Of a stretch of DNA of 64,000 bases, positions 15,784 through 22,926 are shown piece by piece. The notes below the pieces were generated by a model. The model was given only the letters and a program-made list of their open reading frames with translations, searched no databases and was not told the origin of the DNA. How positions within the stretch are numbered: position 1 is the first letter of the stretch; every line of letters begins with the position of its first letter. The stretch comes from Candidatus Zhuqueibacterota bacterium. Its GTDB lineage: Bacteria > Zhuqueibacterota > Zhuqueibacteria > Oceanimicrobiales > Oceanimicrobiaceae. A program made the translations under genes and the position numbers. The stretch covers positions 1-64,000 of the forward strand of contig JAJDAF010000022.1 of NCBI GenBank assembly GCA_029261995.1. The letters run 5' to 3'.

Positions 15784-16158
15784 AATGAGATGAAATTTCT
15801 ATTCATGTTTATTTTGCCCCGAGACGAGACTGAGCACGTCGTGTTGCGCCGGTCTATGCCTAAATCTGTACAATGATCGTATTGACCTGACAGTTGGCTC
15901 CTCTGGGCGTTGATAAATTATTGGGCTTTTGTTTTAGTTTTTTCCTGCCATTTGAAGTTCGATTCTCGATGTTAAGTTGGTGCAGGCTGTGCCTGGCAGA
16001 TGCATTTCGGGGTTTATTTTTGCGTGGGAGATTACCTGCTGGGCGAGGCAGGTGTGCAACAAACCCCCCACGAGCAGGGCATTTGCCACGGCCTAATGGG
16101 CGCGTGGCAAATGCTTTTGTCAATAGCAATAAGTTGGGGTAGCCAGCCGTCGCGCGGG
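15784..16158. other. Non-coding, structure-rich region
   Basis: No supportable gene. It contains ACCTGC/GCAGGT arms (about 16034-16053) enclosed by GGGGTTT...AAACCCC, and then a long perfect hairpin at 16079-16114. Composition changes from the AT-rich cassettes to GC-rich sequence here, so it probably marks the right boundary of the integron remnant. Confidence 0.45.
16079..16114. terminator. Perfect 12-bp hairpin
   Basis: GCATTTGCCACG and CGTGGCAAATGC are perfectly complementary around a 12-base loop, followed on the plus strand by TTTTGT. It lies 45 bp after the end of the minus-strand redox operon (small membrane protein ends at 16159), where it may stop transcription. Confidence 0.55.
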
Positions 16159-16299
16159 TTAAGTTTTGGGTTTATTGGCAGGCGCTTTGGGCGCGGACAG
16201 GTAGCGCACCAACACCACAAACAGTACCAGAAAACATATCAGCAGTAAATACTCCAACCCTTTGGTTTCGAAGATGTTGACGTAAGAGTAGCTTTCCAT
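16159..16299 (-). CDS. 46-residue single-span membrane protein
   Basis: Starts at ATG 16299 with GGAGA eight bases upstream. One strongly hydrophobic helix (LEYLLLICFLVLFVVLVRYL) is preceded by a short polar N-terminus (MESYSYVNIFETKG) and followed by a Pro/Lys-rich tail. It is the last gene on the strand of the redox operon, 192 bp after the NrfD-type subunit. I infer it is a small accessory subunit of that membrane complex, comparable to other one-helix subunits of quinone oxidoreductases. The family cannot be named. Confidence 0.72.
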   Translation of the reverse strand: MESYSYVNIFETKGLEYLLLICFLVLFVVLVRYLSAPKAPANKPKT

Positions 16300-16491
16300 G
16301 TGACAATCTCTCCATAGTATGACCAACAAAGTCTTGCAAAAAATGTTAACTTTTTAAGGGTCTATGGTTGTGAAGCGTGAAGAGTAGAGCGTCTCTACAC
16401 TCTCGACCATCCACGCTCAACGCTATACTTTTCGGTTCTTGTCGCTGTTGGTAATTTTCCATTTCCTGCTTTGTATTGCGGCTTCGCCGCG

Positions 16492-17709
16492 CTACGAAGT
16501 GAATGCGAATTCACGTGATGGCCCGAACACGGGCATTCTCGTCACGACCCAGCGGAAGACCCAGATTTCCGCGGAAATGACCATCAGTGTGACGACGATT
16601 TCCATCCAGCTCGGGTAGTAGTGAACCGCCGCATTCCAGTTGAAAGCAATCACCGAGATATTCAACCGGTTCAAGATAATACCCAGCATGGTCAGGACCG
16701 AAGCTGTTCGGATAATACCCAGGCTGCGGTGGCGGACGCCGTAAGCAAACATAAAACATGGCACAAGCACCAATCCGACCACTTCCAGCAGGTACCATAA
16801 TCCCCAGGCATCCCGAATCATTGACCAGTGGCCTTCATGGATGAAAATCAGGGCCTTGAAGAAATAGTAGACGAACATCGAAATCGCCGCGCCCTTGGCT
16901 AGGCCAAATATGATTTTGTTGAAGCTTTCATGAGCGCCCGGTTCCAGCCTGTCTTTGAAGACCCGGTGGCTGATCGTGCCTTCGAAAATCACCATCGACA
17001 GCCCGGCAAAAATGCTGGAGACAAAAAACAGAATGGGAATGAACTCAGTATACCACAGCGGATGAATCTTTGACTTCGCCAAAAGGAAAAGCGCGCCCAG
17101 GCCTGATTGGTGCAGGGTCGACAAAGTGATGCCGAAGATGACAGCCGCCAGGGTCAACGAGTGCAGGAATTTTCTTACCTTCGGCCAACCCAGCCACTCC
17201 GCGACCGCGGGCGAAAACTCTATGAATTCCGTGATCATGTAAAGCAGGAAATGCCAGGACACCAGAAACAGCACCGAGTTGTAACCGAAAGAATTGCCGA
17301 TAATGGGGTTGATGATATTCCAGGGTCTTCCGAGGTCAAGCACCAGAGCGCCGGCATAAAAAATGTAAGCCAGCAAGCCATTCAGTACCGTCACCCGCGC
17401 GATGGAATGGTATTTTTCGACACGCATGACATAGACCACGAACGTGATCAAGTAAGCGCCGCCGGCAAAGGCCACGCCGGTGACGACATCAAAGCCAATC
17501 CAGAATCCCCAGGGGAAATCCTGCGAGAGATTGGTGACCGCGCCCAAACCTTTGGTGAAACGGATGACGAGAATCACCAATCCCGCAATCATGATCGGGA
17601 CGGAAATGACATTGAACGGCGTCAGTGCCTTGCCGCGTGGCTTCATCTCACTCCACAAGAATTTCAAAAACGCTCTTACCTCGCTGGACAGTGTCTTCTG
17701 TTTACTCAT
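16492..17709 (-). CDS. NrfD/PsrC-type quinone-interacting membrane subunit
   Basis: About 405 residues with eight to ten transmembrane helices (VISVPIMIAGLVILVIRF, WIGFDVVTGVAFAGGAYLITFVVYVM, and others). It belongs to the polysulfide reductase NrfD superfamily, the class of DsrP and HmcC, which passes electrons between the quinone pool and a periplasmic ferredoxin. ATG 17709 is preferred: AAGGA lies eight bases upstream and it overlaps the ferredoxin gene by 8 bp (ATGAGTAA), implying coupling. Together with the ferredoxin and cytochrome it forms a recognisable electron-transfer core. Confidence 0.88.
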   Translation of the reverse strand: MSKQKTLSSEVRAFLKFLWSEMKPRGKALTPFNVISVPIMIAGLVILVIRFTKGLGAVTNLSQDFPWGFWIGFDVVTGVAFAGGAYLITFVVYVMRVEKYHSIARVTVLNGLLAYIFYAGALVLDLGRPWNIINPIIGNSFGYNSVLFLVSWHFLLYMITEFIEFSPAVAEWLGWPKVRKFLHSLTLAAVIFGITLSTLHQSGLGALFLLAKSKIHPLWYTEFIPILFFVSSIFAGLSMVIFEGTISHRVFKDRLEPGAHESFNKIIFGLAKGAAISMFVYYFFKALIFIHEGHWSMIRDAWGLWYLLEVVGLVLVPCFMFAYGVRHRSLGIIRTASVLTMLGIILNRLNISVIAFNWNAAVHYYPSWMEIVVTLMVISAEIWVFRWVVTRMPVFGPSREFAFTS

Positions 17710-18568
17710 TGTGTATTCCTTCATCAGGCTCTTCTTCGTGGTTTTGCGTAAGAGAACTCATGCCGAGCAGCAGGGCCGGCAGGCCAAAAAGAATGATCGG
17801 CACGGAGTACAGAAACTCGCGAGTGTAATCAGGATAGGGGGTCGTGCCAAGATCGGTTCGGAACCCGAGTTGCTCAAAAGGCACGGCGGACAGGTAAAGC
17901 CAGCCTGTGCCCCCGACTTCGTGCTCGCCGTAGATGTGGTGGACATACTTGGTCGGGTGGCGATAAATCCGGACCCGCGCGATTTCCATGAGTTCCCGTT
18001 TCATGCCAAACATCAGCGCATCGGCCGGGCACGCCTGCACGCAGGCAGGTTTTTCACCCTGCTGCAACCGCTCCCAACACATGGTGCACTTTTGAACCTT
18101 CGGGTTCCAACTGTGGTATTCAAATTTGGGGATACTGAACGGGCATGACACCATGCAAAAACGGCATCCCATGCATTTGTCCGGGCGCCAGATTACGGGC
18201 CCGTCTTTGGTCTTGTACATGGCGTTCGTCAGGCAGGCGGCCGTACATGCCGGCTGCCAGCAATGCATACACTGCTGTTTCACGAAAACCTCGCCCGCGT
18301 CTGTATTGTGCCTGTTGACGACCGTCAATTGGGTTTCGCTGGGGGTGCGAGGCTGCTCGAGCGCGTTGTCGTTTTCAACGTCGGGGACCGGCAGGCCGTT
18401 TGCCTCGGCGCAGGCGACTTCGCAAGCCCGGCAGCCGATACAGCGGGTGGTGTCTGTCAGCACGCCGACAAACTCTTTTTTGAGCGGAATCTCGTCAGCG
18501 CTCGCTTTCTTAGTGGCCAGAGTGAGGGCCGCAGTTCCCGTCAGTGCAAAAAAGTCTCGTCTATTCAT
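17702..18568 (-). CDS. Tat-exported 16-Cys ferredoxin (HybA/DsrO type)
   Basis: Starts at ATG 18568 with MNRRDFF, a twin-arginine signal, and has AAGGA upstream. Four cysteine groups (C43-x2-C-x2-C-x3-C; CMHCWQPACTAAC; CMGCRFCMVSC; CTMCWERLQQGEKPACVQAC) predict four [4Fe-4S] clusters. A hydrophobic helix near the C-terminus (VPIILFGLPALLLGM) would anchor it to the outer face of the membrane, as in HybA. It should shuttle electrons between the cytochrome and the NrfD-type subunit encoded next to it. Confidence 0.9.
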   Translation of the reverse strand: MNRRDFFALTGTAALTLATKKASADEIPLKKEFVGVLTDTTRCIGCRACEVACAEANGLPVPDVENDNALEQPRTPSETQLTVVNRHNTDAGEVFVKQQCMHCWQPACTAACLTNAMYKTKDGPVIWRPDKCMGCRFCMVSCPFSIPKFEYHSWNPKVQKCTMCWERLQQGEKPACVQACPADALMFGMKRELMEIARVRIYRHPTKYVHHIYGEHEVGGTGWLYLSAVPFEQLGFRTDLGTTPYPDYTREFLYSVPIILFGLPALLLGMSSLTQNHEEEPDEGIHNE

Positions 18569-18682
18569 TTCCTGTTCCTTGTCCTGATCAAACCCGCCCT
18601 TTCGAAGAACGGATGACACGGGTTGTCACCGATTAGCATGAACAGCAGCGGTTGGTTCAACTCCGTGAATACATGGATTCTC

Positions 18683-19162
18683 TCATTTAATATCCAACTG
18701 CGTCTTTGGCCCGGAATGGCAAAGGGCGCAGCTTCTGCTCGCCTCCGCGCCTTTTTCGACCTCATGGCAGCCCCAGCAATTCTGGTGAATCACAACTTTG
18801 GAGCTTAAGGTTTCATCTGCAATATTGACCGGGGAGTCATGATGACAAGCGGAACACGCCTGCGCGACCTGCCCCGTGACTTCGGAGTCGTGATGACAGA
18901 TTTTGCAATCGATCCAAAAATCGTCGAAGTAGTTGTCGTGTGGCAATTGCAGCTTGGCGGCGTTGGTCTCGTGGTGGCAGTCGCTGCATTCGACTTCCAG
19001 TTCTTCGAAATGGAATTGGTGCGGAAAGACAACCTCCCCTGCGGACGATGGTGAGATGATCTCCGCAGGAGTCTTAACCTTCTCTGGTGTTTCATCCGTG
19101 ATTCCGACCATCGCGACTGCCGGAAACAACAGGATTGCTGAAATGAGTGTGTTTGTGTTCAT
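18683..19162 (-). CDS. Five-heme c-type cytochrome (class III-like)
   Basis: 159 residues with a signal peptide and five CxxCH heme sites at residues 59-63, 86-90, 103-107, 129-133 and 145-149. Several are followed by a second His (CHH), which is usual in cytochrome c3/c7 proteins. Upstream His residues (FPHQFHF) supply distal ligands. It is a periplasmic electron carrier and the first structural gene of the cytochrome-ferredoxin-NrfD set; 33 bp separate it from the receiver/H-protein gene upstream. Number of hemes and context are firm, redox partner is inferred. Confidence 0.88.
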   Translation of the reverse strand: MNTNTLISAILLFPAVAMVGITDETPEKVKTPAEIISPSSAGEVVFPHQFHFEELEVECSDCHHETNAAKLQLPHDNYFDDFWIDCKICHHDSEVTGQVAQACSACHHDSPVNIADETLSSKVVIHQNCWGCHEVEKGAEASRSCALCHSGPKTQLDIK

Positions 19163-19195
19163 ATTGACCGTCCCGTTCCGGGAGAATAGTAGTTC

Positions 19196-20368
19196 CTAGT
19201 TCACTCGTGCCTGCAGGAATGACTTCGAGAAGGCATCTAATAGTTTGCCGGAAACCTGCCCCTCGCCCACATTTTCTGCGAGCGGCTCTGGCGTGCCAGC
19301 GGTTTCAGTTTGCTGCAGGGTCTGTTTCTCGAGGTCGCAAAAACGATCCACTTCTTTGCGGTACCACGAAACGGCTTCGACCCCAATTTTCAGCGATTGC
19401 AGCTCTTCAGCAAGGTTGGTGGGCTCAATGCTGCAGATCCAGCCCAACTCATAAGGCTTCAGCGTCACCAGTTCCGCGTGCTCAAGCAACTCGTCATTCG
19501 TGTGGGCGATAATACCACTGACCGGAGACGGGATAGTCACCCGGCGCGAGCCCTGTTCGATGGAAAACAGAGGCGCGCCTTTGCGAATTTTGACGCCGAT
19601 TTTCGGCAGTTCGACCCGGTCAATTTTTCCGATGATCTTGCGCGCAAAGTCATCAATTCCGACTCGAATCAAGCCATTGAGTTCGATGTTTGCCCAGGTG
19701 TGTTGTGGCGAGACGAAAATGCCGGACGGCACATTGAATTCTCGATTTGCGCTGGATTCCCCGCTCGACGGTGTGACCAGGTGGACTTTTGGCGTTACCT
19801 CACGAGCAATCCTATCCTGGCGCCGGATGAGTGATTTGTCCACAAAGCCCACCAGCTCCTCCTCGGTGAAAGGCTTCTGGACGTAGTCCATGGCCCCGTA
19901 TTTCATGGTCTCGACCGCCGACTCAACAGTCGCGTAGCCTGTAATCATGATGACATCGATGTCGGGACGCAAGTGCTTCACCGCTTTTGTTACATCAATG
20001 CCATCCATCTCGGGCATTTTCAAGTCGGTGAAGACGAAATCGTAGGGGGCTTTCTGCACCAGTCCCAGCGCCTCCTGACCGGTCAGTACGGTGTCGATGG
20101 AATAGCCGGCCAGCACCAGAATTTTCCGGAAGCTGTCGAGCACGACTTCTTCGTCATCAACAGCGAGAATTCTGGCTCTGGGGTTATCGACCTCGACCCG
20201 CTTCAAGCTTTTTGCTTCCTGCGCGAAATCAAGCTTCAACCCGATATCGAGCGCTTCCGCTCTTGCTTTGCTGACCTTTGTCGCTTGCATTTTCTGCATG
20301 ATCTGCCGCAACGCGAAGTCAACGATGACAAAAACTATGATTGTAACGATGACGATTAGAGCAACCAT
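19196..20368 (-). CDS. Membrane-anchored receiver / glycine-cleavage-H-like fusion
   Basis: 390 residues: an N-terminal transmembrane helix (residues 2-18), then a receiver domain (about 65-180) with D71-D72, phosphoacceptor D115, T143 and K165 all intact. A GcvH-like biotinyl/lipoyl fold follows (about 215-320), recognised by HTWANIE, VRVGIDDFA-type sequence, IGKI and the IPSPVSG turn. At the place where GcvH carries its lipoyl-lysine there is Ser274, so this domain cannot be lipoylated in the usual way. The tail (320-390) is polar. The gene lies between the heme kinase and the cytochrome, so it is the obvious receiver for that kinase. The H-like domain may be a docking element of the redox complex. 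Confidence 0.85.
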   Translation of the reverse strand: MVALIVIVTIIVFVIVDFALRQIMQKMQATKVSKARAEALDIGLKLDFAQEAKSLKRVEVDNPRARILAVDDEEVVLDSFRKILVLAGYSIDTVLTGQEALGLVQKAPYDFVFTDLKMPEMDGIDVTKAVKHLRPDIDVIMITGYATVESAVETMKYGAMDYVQKPFTEEELVGFVDKSLIRRQDRIAREVTPKVHLVTPSSGESSANREFNVPSGIFVSPQHTWANIELNGLIRVGIDDFARKIIGKIDRVELPKIGVKIRKGAPLFSIEQGSRRVTIPSPVSGIIAHTNDELLEHAELVTLKPYELGWICSIEPTNLAEELQSLKIGVEAVSWYRKEVDRFCDLEKQTLQQTETAGTPEPLAENVGEGQVSGKLLDAFSKSFLQARVN

Positions 20369-20510
20369 TTTATCTTCTCCTGGACTGTCATACGATTGCC
20401 GCCACTTGATTTTCAGAAACGGCCCTTACAGGAAGTCGCAACCACACCGAACATTGTCTGTCCAGCTTCGAGGCCACGCTGCCAGCACGGGCGCCGCTTC
20501 CTTTGTCTCT

Positions 20511-22064
20511 CTAATTGTTTTCAAAAAGCAGGCCCTTCTTGTCGGCTTGCGAGTTCCATGGGACTTGCACCTTGTTCGTCACCGGGAATTGCACCGTAAA
20601 TGTTGTGCCATCCCCGGGCTTGCTGCTCACTGAAATTGTACCCCCATGCTCTTCTACGATGCCCCAAACGACAGCCAATCCAAGTCCCGTACCCTGCTGC
20701 CCTTTGGTGGTAAAAAAGGGCTCAAAGATGCGGGTGAGATCATCAGATGCAATGCCGCAGCCGGTGTCTGAGATATTCAGAGTGACCGCCTCCGCGCCAT
20801 CGGTTACGTTTGCTGGTGCTGTTGCGATGGTCACCGTGCCACCCTGGTCACCGAGAGCGTCTGCCGCATTCACCAGCAGGTTGACCAAGACCTGCTGCAG
20901 TTGCGCAGCATCGGCATAGATTTGCGGCAAGTCGGGTGACAGCCTGGTTTCTATCTCGACGCGGCGCTTTTTGAATTGATTCTCAAGGATGGCGAGTGTT
21001 CTCGCAATGACATCATCCAAGTCGGCTTGCTTCTTCTCGGCAGGTTGTGGCCGGGCAAAATCGAGTAAGCGCTTCACGATCTCGCGACAGCGTTTGGTCT
21101 CGTTGACGATCACTTCGAGGTCCTTCCTGACTTCCGGTTCGAATTCCTTTCTTTTTTGCAGAACACTGCTGTAGCTGAGAACGCCGGTGAGAGGATTGTT
21201 GATCTCGTGAGCCAGCCCCGCCGCCAGTCGTCCCAGCGACGCGAGTTTGTCGGAGTGATAAAGCTGCCTCTGCGCAAGCACTAGTTTGCTCGTCATCTCG
21301 TTGAAGGCCTTCGCGAGCTGGCCAAGCTCATCCCGGCTTAGCTTGGGAACTTTGTACTCCAAATTACCACTGCCGACGATCCGGGTTGCATCGACGAGAC
21401 CAGCTACCGGTTTGCCTACCAGTTTCTGCACGAGAACCCACAACAGCAAACTGATCAGCAGAATGGAACCCGCGGCCAGAAATAGCATCCGCAGGCGGTG
21501 AGCAGCGATTTGCTGTTCGACTTCGCTTAGCGACATGGTGACATCCAGGATGCCCAGCACCGACTGCGCCTGATCGTGTGCGTGACAACTCGCCTGCCAG
21601 CAACTCATTTCATTATAGATAGGGTTGATGATGCCCAGGCTGAGGTCATGCCCGTCGCCGCCGAATATTCTGGTTCGTTCCGGAATAGAGAGCCGCTGCA
21701 GGGGGCGATCGACTTCGTGACAGGCATAACACGACTCCGCCCTTTTGTCTACCATCTCCCCAATTTCTGCTTTCACCGAAGAGTAGATGATTTCGCCCTG
21801 TTTGTTGAAGACGCGGATTTTCTCCAGCCCCTCCTGCCGGCCGATCATGTCGATGATGCGGTGAATATGCTCTCTTTGATTGAGCAGCATATCGTATTTC
21901 GTGCCACTCTTGATGGTTTCGCTGATCTGGCTGGCGCTGTGCTCGATTTGGTGGATGAGCGCAGTATGTTGTGACCGAATCATGAAATAAGCAAAGATAC
22001 CAACGGTCAAGACCGTCACCCCGGCGACCGCCAATATCAGTTTGTGGCTTATCTTGTGAATCAT
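20511..22064 (-). CDS. Sensor histidine kinase with periplasmic c-type heme motifs
   Basis: About 517 residues from ATG 22064 (AAGG upstream). TM1 is followed by a ~150-residue periplasmic domain holding CYACH (a standard heme c site, about residues 112-116) and CWQASCH (CxxxxCH, about 155-161). Then come TM2, a HAMP domain, a HisKA domain with the phospho-His in LAAGLAHEINNPL, and an HATPase domain with NLLVNAADAL, DTGCGI and GTGLGLAVV. Heme-bearing kinases of this layout sense redox state or gases. It sits directly upstream of the receiver/H-like fusion and the cytochrome genes. Kinase identity is certain; heme attachment is strongly suggested by the first motif. Confidence 0.88.
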   Translation of the reverse strand: MIHKISHKLILAVAGVTVLTVGIFAYFMIRSQHTALIHQIEHSASQISETIKSGTKYDMLLNQREHIHRIIDMIGRQEGLEKIRVFNKQGEIIYSSVKAEIGEMVDKRAESCYACHEVDRPLQRLSIPERTRIFGGDGHDLSLGIINPIYNEMSCWQASCHAHDQAQSVLGILDVTMSLSEVEQQIAAHRLRMLFLAAGSILLISLLLWVLVQKLVGKPVAGLVDATRIVGSGNLEYKVPKLSRDELGQLAKAFNEMTSKLVLAQRQLYHSDKLASLGRLAAGLAHEINNPLTGVLSYSSVLQKRKEFEPEVRKDLEVIVNETKRCREIVKRLLDFARPQPAEKKQADLDDVIARTLAILENQFKKRRVEIETRLSPDLPQIYADAAQLQQVLVNLLVNAADALGDQGGTVTIATAPANVTDGAEAVTLNISDTGCGIASDDLTRIFEPFFTTKGQQGTGLGLAVVWGIVEEHGGTISVSSKPGDGTTFTVQFPVTNKVQVPWNSQADKKGLLFENN

Positions 22065-22197
22065 GATTTTTGCCTTTCGGGCCAACAGACTATTTTGCCA
22101 GAGTTATCTTCTGGGCAGCACCATTTTCGGATTGTGTGGGCGCCAGCAACCGCAAGCGCTGAACATTTGCCGGTATTTGTGATGAACTCTCTTCTCG

Positions 22198-22680
22198 TCA
22201 TTGCTTTTTGCATGTGTTGACTTCCTGGCTTTGTTTTGTCTTGGTCGATGTGCCTGTGAGCTGGTACAGTACCGAGAGAATCTCGTCGATTCTGTCATCC
22301 TTGGGCATAAGCATTCTCGCGAATTCGAAGTACCGGATGGACTGCAATGGATTGACAAAAAGCCAGAGAATGGCCAGGGCCAGACATTGCTTGTCACGTT
22401 TCTCGATGACAAACTGCTGCTCAATCGAACCGATTAGCTCCAAGCTGTGACAATCCGCTTCCATGGGATTGGCTTTGGTTGTGTATTCGAGGTCTTCGCG
22501 CACCAGAGAGATAAGCAGGTCCAGGGCCTGGTTCAGCGCGTTGTTCTGAACGTGGCAGATGATCAGTTTTTTCCGGATGACCTTCGAATGCCCGCTGTAC
22601 TGTAGCGCATGTTCGAATTCCTCGGCAGCCGCTTCAAAGTCGCCGATCATGAAATAGCGATTTCCTAACATTTCACTCAT
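22198..22680 (-). CDS. TPR-like helical protein
   Basis: About 160 residues. The N-terminus (LGNRYFMIGDFEAAAEEFEHAL) fits a tetratricopeptide repeat helix pair, and further helical pairs follow; there is no catalytic motif. It is the first gene after the sigma-54-type promoter and precedes the heme kinase by ~130 bp. ATG 22680 (or 22671) is chosen because it keeps the whole first TPR, although both lie very close to the predicted transcription start and lack a good ribosome-binding site. Perhaps an adaptor for the signalling proteins encoded downstream; that is a guess. Confidence 0.6.
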   Translation of the reverse strand: MSEMLGNRYFMIGDFEAAAEEFEHALQYSGHSKVIRKKLIICHVQNNALNQALDLLISLVREDLEYTTKANPMEADCHSLELIGSIEQQFVIEKRDKQCLALAILWLFVNPLQSIRYFEFARMLMPKDDRIDEILSVLYQLTGTSTKTKQSQEVNTCKKQ

Positions 22681-22694
22681 GACGCTGGTATGTT

Positions 22695-22711
22695 TGCAAA
22701 GATATTGCCAA
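22695..22711 (-). promoter_or_regulatory. Sigma-54 (-24/-12) promoter for the redox operon
   Basis: On the minus strand TTGGCAATATCTTTGCA has the invariant GG and GC separated by exactly ten bases and agrees with TTGGCAC-N5-TTGCA at most positions. It lies immediately upstream of the TPR-like gene, and a sigma-54 activator is encoded next door, so the call is well supported by context. Confidence 0.75.
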
Positions 22712-22763
22712 CATGCGCGCTCACTAAAAACAACAACATAGCTGCAGGCAGCACGCGCACTGT

Positions 22764-22780
22764 GTTGCATCAAATGCAAC
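22764..22780 (-). promoter_or_regulatory. Perfect dyad, probable activator (UAS) site
   Basis: GTTGCAT-caa-ATGCAAC is a perfect 7-bp inverted repeat centred about 76 bp upstream of the GC of the -24/-12 promoter. This is the usual place for an enhancer-binding protein. The neighbouring activator has a Fis-type helix-turn-helix that would read such a dyad. Confidence 0.6.
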
Positions 22781-22926
22781 GGTTTGGCACTGCAAGTGTT
22801 TGTTTTTATGATGTTTGTCGCGCAACGCAGCAGATCGTTGCAAATTCGAGGTTAAAGGGACGGGAATAGAATGGTTTCTGGAGTATTTCTGGGAAGTGTC
22901 GTCGCCGGCCACCGGCCCGGCTTTTC

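Noticed and set aside
15784-15880. attC site after the metallo-hydrolase gene
   Set aside because: I searched by eye for AAC...GTT-ended paired arms and found none; the array may simply end here.
20268-20633. Plus-strand frame between the kinase and receiver/H-like genes
   Set aside because: It overlaps both real minus-strand genes and has no start signal or domain.
22783-22805. A second sigma-54-like promoter (TTTGGCACTGCAAGTG, plus strand)
   Set aside because: It has TGGCAC, but the GC element is not at the required ten-base spacing from GG and there is no suitably placed gene downstream on that strand.
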